A stretch of 18,325 bases of DNA from Cymbomonas tetramitiformis (Eukaryota; Chlorophyta; Pyramimonadophyceae; Pyramimonadales; Pyramimonadaceae), in assembly GCA_001247695.2 (NCBI GenBank), contig LGRX02024526.1:1-18325 (forward strand), in the 5' to 3' direction. The translations under genes and the position numbers were made by a program. The notes under the pieces are model-generated. The model saw only the letters and a list, made by a program, of their open reading frames with translations. It searched no databases and was not told where the DNA came from. Positions within the stretch are counted from its first letter, which is position 1, and each line of letters opens with the position of its first letter. Shown here piece after piece: positions 7,046-16,028 of the stretch.

Positions 7046-10000
7046 GTGGCCGAAATCCTCGTCGGAGACGGGCACACAACCAGGCACTACCTTGGCCAGG
7101 AAGTTCACGGTGCGCTGTCGCGCAGACAGTCGCGAGTGGTAAGCGTTAGCCGTCTCCTTGCTCGACTGTCTTCGGGTGAGTCCATCACGCAGCTTCTGCA
7201 GCTTCTCGATGGCCAGCAGGCTGAGGGCCAGGTCCCCGAAGAATATGTCAGCGTCAGCGTACCGTTGTATCCACCCCGCTGACGTGCCGACACCTCCCGC
7301 GGCCTTCTCCACAAACTCCCGTTGCTCACCTCGCAAACACTCCTCCGCCACAATCCACATGATGTCAGGGACGGAGGTAATGTATCCCTCACCGGTGCAG
7401 CTAGCTTGGCGGCACGCCCTCATCACCAGCTTGTTGTCCGGTAAGTTCTGGACCTTTCGAGAGAAGGCCTCCAGCTGGTTGACCTTGTCGTCTTCGGACA
7501 AATCCCCTTCTGAAGGGAACTTCGGCAGCTTGTTCACGAGCTTCAGCAGCGCGTCCTCCACCTTCTGCTCGCCGATGAGGTCACGGCTGCTGGGCTCTCC
7601 CGCGGTGGACGATGAAGTAGCTGCAGGGGTAAAGGTTGCTGCGTTAGGTGAAAGATGAGGTCGAGGGTGACGTGAACCAAGGTTAGTCGGAGCCGTCGCA
7701 GGCGCGGGGGTTGTCGGATGATGCACAGAGGTGGGGGCTGCCGTCAGAGCTAGAAAATGGGCTCGACCATCAGATGGAGGCGGGGTTGGAGTCGGCGTAG
7801 GAGTTGACCGTGACTGCAGCTGCCGATACCACTCCGACTGCTCCACCTCGGCCCATGCTGTAAGACAGTCGGGATCCGGGAGGTGCATCTCGGACTCAGG
7901 GGTACTGGAGACGTGCTTCCATTCCGGGCGGGGGTGTCCTGAGCCCGCAGGCCTACTGCGGTATGCCAGAAGGGCCGCGTCCACCACGCCCCGGTCCACC
8001 ACCCACGCATGCGTCTCCATCTCCGGGGTCATCAGCATGACTGGCGGCTGTGCCACAGTGCCCCCTATGTCAAGGTACTCCCTCGGTGATACCCCCAGCA
8101 AGAGGATAGCCTTGTAGAAGAGGTCAAGGCCACCATCTGCAGCCGATCTGACCGTAGCCGTCGGCATTCCGAGTCCGAGGTATCCAGTGTCCCCCCAAGG
8201 GTGCGGTACCCACAGAGTGTGGCCATCTCGTGTGGCCAGTAGGGCCCGCCCTCGATGCCCACCTCGACCAGACGGAGGGGGAGGGGGAGGTCTCCCTGGT
8301 GACCCGTCACGACCTCCACCATCATGCTCTGGTGCTGGTAACGCAAGCGTGCTACCAGGTGGAGGTGGAGGAGGAGGTGGCGGTGGCCCACTGGGCATTG
8401 GGAGTGGCACCGCGGGTGGCAAGGGAGCAGCTGTCGGAGGTCCAGGTGGTGCACATCCCCCATCGCCACCTCCAAGTGCTGGTACAGCAGGGTCATGTGC
8501 AGGGGGAGGCAGCTCCGCTGAGGGCCCGCCAGGCGTCACTGCACCAGGACCATCAGGGGTCCCGTTCGCCTCACGGAAGTTCACATGTCGAACGGCAGCT
8601 GTCGAGTCAGTGCCTGGTGTGTGGTCAGCAGGGGTTCCTTCACCAGACCCGAGAACCACCACCGTCTCCAGGGACTGCCTTCGTAGCCGGGCCGGTTGGC
8701 GGGAGCCAACGGTCTCGCGCTCTCGTGTGGCGCTGCCCTTGCCCGCCGTTTGCTGCAGGGTCACGTCCCCGTTGCTGACTCCAGCTCCTCCTCTGCCGCC
8801 GGGCTGCCCAGTTTGCACCCCCACATCGGGGGCCACCACCGCGGTCAGGGGGGCAACACCAGCTCGCTGCGGGTGAATCTCCCCCCCGCCCTCCGCCAGC
8901 TGCGGATCAACCGAAGCGATCCCCGCTGGGGGGTCTGCGCCGGGGTGCTCTGCGTGCACCCCTCCAGCGTCTGAAATGACCCCCGTTGGAGGATCCGCGC
9001 CGGAGTGCTCCGCGGGCACCCCTCCAGCGACTGAATTAACCCCGGCCTGGGGGTCTGCACTGGCGGTCTCAGCTGTGGGGTCTGCAGGAGCGGACCGTGT
9101 GCCCCCCCCTTGGCTGTGGAACTCCTTCAGGCATTCCCTGAAGGTGGCCGCTAGGGCTGCAGGGGTAAGGGTCCGCCCTTCGTCACGCTCTCGACGCCGC
9201 AGCCTCCGCTTCCTCTCCTTGGCGTCGCGATGCTTGCGGGCACGGTCACTAAGTCCGTCACTCTGCCCGCTCCTGCCCGACTTAGACGACCTCGAGGATT
9301 TTGATGACCTCGACGAGGACGTCTGCGAGGCGGACGAAGAGCCCCCGCCAGAATTGGAGTCGGACTCCTCGCGGAAAGGTAGGTTGCGCTCGTCCCAGCT
9401 CCCCGGTCCCGACGAACGACGAGACCGCCGACGCCCTGCGTTGTTCGAGACGAACACTTCAGGCGGTTGTGGCGGTGCTGCGGACGTCTCGTCCACGCCA
9501 ACAGTGACAACGCGCTGCGCTGAGGCTGACGCAGTGATGGAGACGACCAGCTCCTCCTGCTCCTCCTCGTCGTCATCTACCTCGTCCCAGCGCTGCCCTT
9601 CCCCGTACGGATCGTTGGGGTCCACGTCACTGTGGCCCCCCGCCCGCAGATACTCGTCGTAGTCATTGGGGTCCGCCTCGTACTCATACGCAGACTCCTC
9701 ACCAGCACTACGGCCAAATGGGTTGTCGGGGTCTACGTCACTGTAGCCCCCTGCTCTCAGGTACTCATCGTGAGGGCAGGGATTGTCTGCGACAGGCTCC
9801 TCTTCCGGCTCATCCTCCTGTACCCCTCCAGCGTTCGTCGCGTGGGCCCCTGCAGGGAAGCCCTCACCGGGGTGCTCTGCGTGCACCCCTCCAGTGGTAC
9901 GAAAGGCCCCTGCTGGGTAGCCCGTGCCGGGGCGCTCTGCGAGCACCCCTCCAGCACCATAGGTGGCCTGAGCTCCCACCTGCAAGCCTGACGCAGCCAG

Positions 10001-10426
10001 CACCGCCGCCTCTTCCTGCCGACGATACGCCAGCCAGCGTGCCGCCTCCTCAGCACTCCTAGCAGTCCCTGGCAGCGTCTGAGCCGGGGAGTGAAGTGCA
10101 GGGGCGTAAGGGGAGGGAACCCCCCCGAAGGGGAAACCCCCAGACCAGGTCCATGGTACAGCGGGGACCGGTCCAGGGACTGCTGCTGGGGTGTGGTACA
10201 CCGGGACGGTTCCTGAGGGATGTGGCTGTGGGTAAGGGCTGAGTGGAGTAAGGCGGGGGTCTGCGAGGGGGACCTGAGGTGGTTGATATGGCAGGGGACT
10301 GGGCTGTCCTGGGGCCATGAGTGCTGCAGGTCCGGTGGTGGAGGGTGGAAAGGAGCCAGCAGCAAGTGAGGGTGGAAAGGTGAATGGAGACGGGGGTACG
10401 GCGTATGGGTCGTAGGGCGGCTGCAT
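7016..10426 (-). CDS. Gag-like protein, proline/serine-rich with capsid-like C-terminus
   Basis: From ATG 10426 the frame gives about 1,135 residues before the join to RT. In order: a Pro-rich region (1-120); two GGV...(H/R)PG units (about 155-200); a duplicated acidic segment DEYLRAGG(Y/H)SDVDP (about 220-275); a Ser/Arg-rich basic region (345-415) ending in a helix-like TPAALAATFRECLKEFH; two more GGV..HPGADPP units (about 465-500); a run of prolines near 685; and from about 942 a helical region (VEDALLKLVNKLPKFPSEGDLS...FGHHFWRGL) with the feel of a Ty3-type capsid. The protein would package element RNA. No CCHC knuckle is seen because the frame meets RT sequence straight after FWRGL. Annotation as Gag rests on position and capsid-like end. 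The frame also stays open to 6917, but that tail is RT read out of frame. Confidence 0.65.
8936..9060. repeat. Two further copies of the 60-bp GGGGTGC/GCACCCC module inside Gag
   Basis: GGGGTGC at 8942-8948 with GCACCCC at 8956-8962, and a variant 60 bases on (9002-9022), match the module tandemly repeated at 5312-5691. On the minus strand they encode GGVHAEHPGADPP and GGVPAEHSGADPP. Confidence 0.75.
9608..9773 (-). repeat. Duplicated acidic segment in Gag
   Basis: Two related stretches about 108 bases apart encode DEYLRAGGHSDVDPNDPYG and DEYLRAGGYSDVDPDNPFG, an in-frame internal duplication of the acidic part of Gag. Confidence 0.7.
9840..9966. repeat. Two copies of the 60-bp module near the Gag N-terminus
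   Basis: GGGGTGC at 9869-9875 and GCACCCC at 9883-9889, with a variant 60 bases later, encode GGVHAEHPGEGFP and GGVLAERPGTGYP on the minus strand. Spacing and dyad are as in the other two clusters. Confidence 0.75.
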
Positions 10427-10443
10427 ATCTGGAAATAGGCAGG

Positions 10444-10674
10444 CTAGTTCTGTTGTGGAGGTTGAGGTAACAGTAGGGGCTGGAAACCTTCAGGAAGTGT
10501 GAACGGGTCCTCTTCGTCGTCCGACGTAGTGGGGGACACTGAAGGTGAAGGAGGGAAGCCGCCAAATGGAATACCAGGTTGCTGAAGAGGTCCAGGAGGG
10601 TAGACCCACTTGTCAAAGCCCTGCTTCCACCACTGTCGTCTGTACGTGTCACCAATACCAAAGGGTATGGCCAT
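10444..10674 (-). pseudogene. Possible original Gag N-terminus, out of frame with Gag
   Basis: ATG 10674 opens 76 codons of Pro/Gly-rich sequence (IPFGIGDTYRRQWW, GFDKWVYPPG, IPFGGFPPSPS, DDEEDPFTLPEGF) ending in TAG just upstream of the Gag ATG. Composition matches the Gag leader, and a one-base shift would connect the two. It may instead be an unrelated leader frame. Confidence 0.4.
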
Positions 10675-11900
10675 ATGCTGGTAGGTTACTAAAAATAGCC
10701 CACAGTGTTAAGGGGGCCGGAAGTGGATGTATGTTCAGCAGTCGAAAGCACACTTGCTGCCAGCTGCTGAGGTTGCTTGTAACACTATTGGGAGTGAAAA
10801 CAGAGTTGAAGAAGTACTTTTTATGTTGTCAACGTAGTCCTTACTTCACTTCTGTCCATTTCTAGAAAATTCGCCAGGGCTCCGCGACACAGTTTTCAAG
10901 TGCTAGGTGTGGATGGGGAGTGCATGCTGCAGCCAAAAGTATCCAAATAGCTCCCAGAAGGTCCCATAACTCCATACACTGATAAAAACTTTTCAGTAAG
11001 GTCCATATTTGAAAGATAAACCGTGTGTACTGTCCAGAATAAGTATTTGGCAGTCTGAAAAGTCCATTTTCAGTCAAAAGGGGCTATTTTGGGGCTGAAA
11101 AAGGTGCATGCATCAGCCAAAAAGGGCACCAAAGGGCTGTAGACCTTCAAGAACTGTTGAGAACGGTAAATAATATCCATACTGAGTAGAATAAAATAAT
11201 AATATCGTTCAAAAGTTCCATATTGAAGTCTAGAAGCTTGATCCACTCTTAAAACTCAGGGTTGATGGACCAAAAAGGAGTGAATGCAGCTCCCAAAAAG
11301 GCTCAAAAAGGTCTCAAAGCTCCAAGAATTGATGAGGACTGGTAAAGTTTGGTAAAATATATCCAAAATAAGTAAAATAACTTTTCACAACCATCCAGAA
11401 GCCCAGTTATCGAAGTTGAGGAGGTGCATCAACTCTTTTTAAGCTCTAAAAAGGGAGTGAATCCGCACATATTTTGAAGAAATAAGCTGTTTGAGGCCAT
11501 ACTATGAGTTGATGAAGACTAAAACAATTGTAAATAACTCATAAAAATCGCACAAAAGTTGTTGTAAGCCATCATACCTCCCCCCCAATATGTGCCGTAG
11601 AGTTCACTTATCAGGATGCACACGGAAGTGAGCCAAAATAGGCCAAAAACGAGTGAAACCGGTATAACCAACGACAAAAACGGTCCCGCCTCTAGGACGC
11701 TAACCCGTCAAGCCGCCAGAACAACCGGAATGCACATCAAAAACATATCAGAACGTCGCAACGGAAGCTGAAAGCAGTTCGCCACAGGTCCAAAGTGCGC
11801 ATGCAAGCACGCAAAGCGAGCGAGAGCGAGCTAAAAAGACGCTCACACGCCTAAGATACCAAATTGTCCCAGGGGAATTCCCAGGAGTAAACTATTATCC
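10675..11900. repeat. Non-coding region with degenerate repeats of about 177 bp
   Basis: No gene is supported. Related landmarks TGCATGCTGCAGCC (10921), TGCATGCATCAGCC (11105), TGAATGCAGCTCCC (11281) and TGAATCC (11458) recur at 184, 176 and 177 bases. Each is followed by A-rich text with AAAAAGG, CTCCA, TTGATGA-like and TCC(A)A(A)ATAAGTA-like words. The copies are strongly diverged, with indels. They sit 5' of Gag, where a leader or LTR would be expected. From 11580 to 11860 the sequence changes to more GC-rich unique DNA with no feature I can name. Confidence 0.4.
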
Positions 11901-11957
11901 TCTATTATCTTGAGGAATCATATCATATATTCAGATATACTATTTAACATAAACCCA

Positions 11958-11985
11958 GACAGCAAGAGTTATATCATTTGCTGTC
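11958..11985. other. Hairpin, 8-bp perfect stem, near the copia remnant's 3' side
   Basis: GACAGCAA (11958-11965) and TTGCTGTC (11978-11985) form an 8-bp stem with a 12-base loop. On the minus strand it lies 3' of the copia remnant, in sequence that may contain a decayed LTR. An element beginning TGTTAAATAG could start near 11949, but no second LTR is present to confirm it. Confidence 0.4.
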
Positions 11986-12063
11986 CAAGTCTGAGAGACC
12001 AACTCTGTTACCTCTCTTTATTCTCTCCTCTGAGCTCACATATTATTTTCCCCAACTGTTCGC

Positions 12064-14062
12064 TTAGGCAATGTCACATCCACTCACTAATTTCCCTAAT
12101 AGTTCGCTACTCTTATTCTCATCGAAATCAGACCCCCCTACTATGGGTGTCTCAGCAGGTACGTCGTGCCTCCTGGCACATCTCGGGTATGTTGTTAGCT
12201 GTCATAAGGTCCTTAATCTGCCGAGACTGATTGAGGTACACCCCTTGGTCATCATGCTGTACTGTCATCTGAAGGATAGAGGATATAGGACCCAAGTGTT
12301 TGGCCTTAAAGGTTGCTCTGAAAGCAGTCCAGAAGGCCCTCTCAAGGGCCGTGGAACAGGCCATACCAAAGTCATCCACATATACCACACACATAGCCGT
12401 AGGCGTGTAGATGAAATAGATACAGGCATCATGTGTAGACTGCCTGAATGATTGTCCCATGTATTTGAAACTGAGCATAAACTGTTTAACCATCCTCTGC
12501 CATGATGCACCGGCAATCTTGAGGCCGTACAGCGCATATGAGAGTAATGCATAGCTGTAGCCCTTAAAAGTATAGCCAGAGGGAAACTGAATCCACACGG
12601 GGAACTCAAGCTTAGCATGCATAAAGGCCTGAGACACGTCCAGATGTGACACCACCAGCTGGAATAGAGCTGCAAATATGAATAGCAGTCTGACAGCTGA
12701 TATCTCTGGGGTAGCTGAAGAGGTCTCCCACGGAAGGTAGCCTGTAGTTCTGCTGCCGTCACCAGCCATACGGGCTTTAAATATCCGATAGGGCTTGCCT
12801 GCCCCAGTAGGGTCAGATTTGAATGGCATAGACAGTACAAATAGTGTAGTAAGGTACTGTGCACTAGCCGGAGGTGTTCCCAGCTTGAGCTTCTCCTGAT
12901 TAACCATATCACCAACCTCCTGATCCATAGCTTTTAGCCAGTCTTCAGACTGTGGTGAGGATAGGGCCTGTTTGACACCGTGAGGTAGCTTAATCTCTGG
13001 TGCCGAGACCTCAAGCATATGGGTAATAGTAGAGGTAGGAGCATCAGAGAGAAACTGCTCCATGCTGCTGAAACTGCCAAACATGTACTCTGCTCTGAGG
13101 TCACTGCTGAGGGTGTCAGAGAAGGGCAGGTAAGCTGCTGAATGGGTGGACGGAAAGATAATTAGGTTGGCCGGGAGATCAATGTGCCAGCCAGCCGGCT
13201 CGTCGGGGCAGGGCTCCATGATAACACCGTAGGGTCTCCTGTTGCCTCTGTGGGTGGAGATGAGAAGTGCACTGTAGATAGGTGCTCTGATTGTCTGACG
13301 AGCCTTCACAATAGTCCAGATAGTGTAGTGTTCATTAATGCCATTTAGCTTTCTGTAGCAGTCCAGATAGTGTAGTAGGTCCCGATAGTGCTGACCATCT
13401 GATGTCTGTGATACATATCTGACTGCCATAGTCCAGGTAACTGTGCCATCTGTCTGAATGAGCTGAACACATGCGTGTGACTCCTCTCCGTCAAAGAAAG
13501 AACCAATACCATGAATCCTCGAGCCTGCTGTGTCAAAGCTGTCACTGAATGGCTGTGGTCTGTCATAGGATGCATCAAACTCCCGCTCTGCTTGATGTGG
13601 GTCTGGAAAGGAGCCCAATATCTCTCCCATGTCCTGATGATTATGAATCCAGTGAGGCTTTCCAACATAGTGTACCATATTAGTCTCAGTATCCAAGATC
13701 TTATATGCCAGAGAGCTGACTGATACACCGACAAGACGGCCTGACCAGGCCGCCCGCTGGGACTTCCTAGACATGCCAGGCTGTCTGGAGTTCCTCTGCT
13801 GCTGAGACATAATGACATAGCAGTTTTGGCCGAAGGCCTTCAGTTTTGCATAGCCATAGTGATAGCCTCTGATCTGATGGAATGGTGTTGTAGAGATGTT
13901 CTTGTGAGTAGAGAGATTCCATATGAAGCCAGCATGGGTGGCAGCCAGAGGCCAGTAGTCCTCGGTCGGGCATGCCAGCTGCCAGAAGTAATGCCTTAGC
14001 CATGTCGGATATCTTGCCAATGGCATTCTCTGCATGAGGATTGTCTGTACATCATCTGTCAT
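12064..14062 (-). pseudogene. Ty1/copia pol remnant: integrase C-terminal part and reverse transcriptase
   Basis: The main frame spans 14062-12152 (636 codons). It starts with copia integrase C-terminal features: EDYWPLAATHAGFIWNL (34-50), TTPFHQIRGY (58-67), LKAFGQNCYV (74-83) and the region GRLVGVS (108-114). RT follows, with DWLKAMDQEV, RTTGYLPWE, SHLDVSQAFMHA (first catalytic Asp) and YVDD at 561-564 (12371-12382). The integrase HHCC and catalytic core are missing at the 5' end. Residues before EDYW are out of frame; the true upstream reading (PHAENAIGKISDMAKALLL) lies in the frame 14003-13767 and shifts near 13961-13971. At the 3' end the frame shifts near 12165 and continues (SDFDENKSSELLGKL) to TAA at 12064-12066; RNase H is absent. 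It is a dead copy. Confidence 0.85.
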
Positions 14063-14085
14063 TATTCAAGGAAAGACTTGAATGA

Positions 14086-14460
14086 CCCTGTCATCGAGAG
14101 TTCGTATGTCGAACTCGAAGATGGCAAAGCAAGATACATCTTGAAAGTACAAACAAGAACCATCTTGGCTTTAAGCATGTGCGGAACACGCATGCACAAT
14201 ATGAACGAACTATTCGTTATCACAATACTGGTCGTTCAACCTACGTCTCGGGTTCACAACCCAATGGCGGTACTATCTATGATGATAGGAGACGTATGGT
14301 ATAAGATGAGGAAGCGTTGGGCTTCAAGCAGATCTTCACTCAGAGACTGCACTCATCACCCGCTATTTCTTACACTCGCGTTGCTGTCCAACTTCGCAGT
14401 GTTAACTTGTATATTGATAATATATTCACGGCCTGTTTTATCTCGCCGTATCAAATGTGA
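14086..14460 (+). pseudogene. Unidentified coding remnant with one internal stop
   Basis: Frame 1 is open from 14086 to TAA 14302-14304 and again to tandem TGA TGA at 14458-14463. It gives protein-like text: LGFKHVRNTHAQYERTIRYH and GRSTYVSGSQPNGGTIYDD before the stop, AISYTRVAVQLRSVNLYIDN after it. The frame beginning at 14078 (NDPVIESSYVELEDGKARYI) could be the earlier part, joined by a shift. There is no ATG in frame 1. It abuts the broken 5' end of the copia remnant on the other strand. I recognise no family; chance is possible. Confidence 0.35.
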
Positions 14461-14690
14461 TGACAACCCCTAAGGTGTCAGATGTGGAAATGACAGATGC
14501 TATGAACTGTCTGACTACCGAAGTCGATATCGGAGATGGCGCTGATGACAGTGAAGAAGTCATAGTAGTCGAACCATATCGGTGATGACACAGATGATGA
14601 TGACACTGTCGGCGTGCCAAATCCAGCAACATATTATGCGGAGATGCATGCCGTTGTCGTCGATATAAGGTATCGATGTAATGCCCAAAC
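14460..14690 (+). pseudogene. Unidentified acidic reading frame, frameshifted
   Basis: ATG at 14460 overlaps the preceding stop (TGATG) and opens 41 codons (MTTPKVSDVEMTDAMN...DDSEEVIVVEPYR) to TGA 14583-14585. Directly after, another frame continues in the same style (GDDTDDDDTVGVPNPATYYAEM...VVVDIR), as if one indel split an Asp/Glu-rich protein. No family is recognised. Together with the upstream frame it looks like a decayed gene or viral or transposon open frames. Confidence 0.3.
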
Positions 14691-14729
14691 TACTGTTTAA
14701 TAACATATTTTCGACATTATATAGGGTCA

Positions 14730-15204
14730 CATTATATAACTCTATGACGGTTTGCCCTCCAATTCTGGAGGGAAGCCCAGGGGTAGTGATTCAGCTGCAT
14801 TGTGCGAGCTGTAGCGTAGGCCCAATGGCCATATTTCGGTGCACAGGGGTCAAGCAGGTACCTTGGGGTAATTTGCACGCCGGGGGGCTAAGGGGGGCGA
14901 GAAGAGCCTGCAAAACCTTTGCAGGAATTTCGGGGGTTAGTCATAGAGGTCCAGAGGGGGTCCTCGGTGTGGTGGGTGGGTGAGCAGATGGGCCGCTCTG
15001 GAGTGATTCCCTTGAGGTCTAAGGGCGTGCGAGGTACTCAAATGCACCACAGGACATCCCCAAGATTACCCGGAGGGGTGGGGGGTAGAGTGGTGGCAGA
15101 ATAGTGGGGTGAGAGCCCGTGGCTCGCACTCGTGGGAGGTCTACGCGACTAAGTCAAAAACGGTATCGATTTTCGGAAAAAACTCGACCGTCATAGAGAT
15201 AATG
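14730..15204. mobile_element. Diverged 475-bp element with terminal inverted repeats
   Basis: The left end CATTATATAACTCTATGACG (14730-14749) and the right end ACCGTCATAGAGATAATG (15187-15204) are inverted copies apart from a few extra bases on the left. Ends and length match the tandem elements that start at 15328 (CTCTATGACG, 477 bp), but the interior differs strongly, so it is a diverged relative. The 121 bases to the next element (15207-15327) are AT-rich with CATTATATAATG-type words and no gene. Confidence 0.6.
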
Positions 15205-15664
15205 TCCAATACAGTATAATGTTCCCGACATTCTATTGAGCATTATATAATGTCGCCAATACTGTGGAACTACTGTGTATGTTACTGTCGTGTCGATCGA
15301 ACTACTGCTACTGCTAATGTCGACATTATATCTCTATGACGTGCAACCCCCCAGCTGGGGGGGGTGACCCATTCCCCTCTGTTGTGCGTGCAGTGGGCGG
15401 CGTAGTGAGTGGTGGGATGCGGTGGTGTGCATCCCACACGTCGACCGAACATGGAATAAGGGATTTTACATGTCGACGGTGGCTGGGGGCTTGGAGGAAT
15501 GCTAAAAATATTATCACAGATCGCGGTGATTAATAAGCTGTCGTACGGGCGAGTGGGGCTGACAGCGTGACAGGGGGCAGCAGGGCCTTACAGAGGTGGC
15601 TTGGTGGGAGCAAGTGGGAGTGAAATGGTGATGGCTTGAGGTACGATATGCCCCTACTCTATGT

Positions 15665-15711
15665 GGAGGTGGGTGCGTGCAGGGGGGGCCACTGGGGGGG
15701 TGCAGATGGGT
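15665..15711 (+). other. G-tract cluster with G-quadruplex potential (first of several)
   Basis: The tracts GGG, GGGGGGG, GGGGGGG and GGG are separated by short loops on the plus strand. The same cluster recurs in every array unit. Folding is predicted from pattern only. Confidence 0.4.
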
Positions 15712-15800
15712 TAGTCGCCCACTGCCTTGACTGCACGCGTGAGTCGCGGCTAGGGGTGGGGAGGTAGAGGAAAATTCTGGAAATGTGGCACGTCATAGAG

Positions 15801-16028
15801 ATATGGTGCAATCCAGGAAGGTGTGCAAATGAGGTTAAATATGAGTTGCGTGAACCCAATGGGGTTGCCCTGAAGTGCTCATGGGGTCAGGAACACCGAT
15901 ATGGGGGGTGCCGTATATGGTGCAATCCAGGAAGGTGTGCAAATGAGGTTAAATATGAGTTGCGTGAACCCAATGGGGTTGCCCTGAAGTGCTCATGGGG
16001 TCAGGAACACCGATATGGGGGGTGCCGT
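15801..16028. repeat. 114-bp tandem duplication of the linker in the first array unit
   Basis: The linker with its flanking ATAT occurs twice head-to-tail (15801-15914 and 15915-16028), essentially identical. This explains why unit 1 is 701 rather than about 587 bp long. Confidence 0.9.

Larger units (their letters stand above)
4407..10674 (-). mobile_element. Decayed Ty3/gypsy-type retroelement with methyltransferase-like domain
   Basis: Read on the minus strand the order is a proline-rich leader, Gag with a capsid-like region, reverse transcriptase, RNase H, a repeat-rich linker, and a Dam-like domain. RT and RNase H motifs are of the Ty3/gypsy kind (also close to DIRS). No aspartic protease, CCHC knuckle, integrase or tyrosine recombinase was seen. 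At least four lesions break it: a frame change near 10444, a Gag-RT join near 7016-7045, a shift at the G run 5306-5310, and an 11-bp duplication at 4663-4684. LTRs, primer binding site and polypurine tract could not be placed, so the outer limits are uncertain. The copy is probably dead or dependent on others for movement. Confidence 0.8.

Noticed and set aside
8187..8876. Plus-strand Gly/Pro-rich frames opposite Gag
   Set aside because: They mirror the proline codons of Gag and have no domain of their own.
4006..11900. Paired LTRs of the gypsy-type element
   Set aside because: No long direct repeat was found between the left (4000-4400) and right (10700-11900) flanks by eye.
14681..15104. 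Plus-strand frames of 61-100 codons inside the diverged element
   Set aside because: G-rich non-coding text bounded by inverted repeats; no motif or codon pattern supports a protein.
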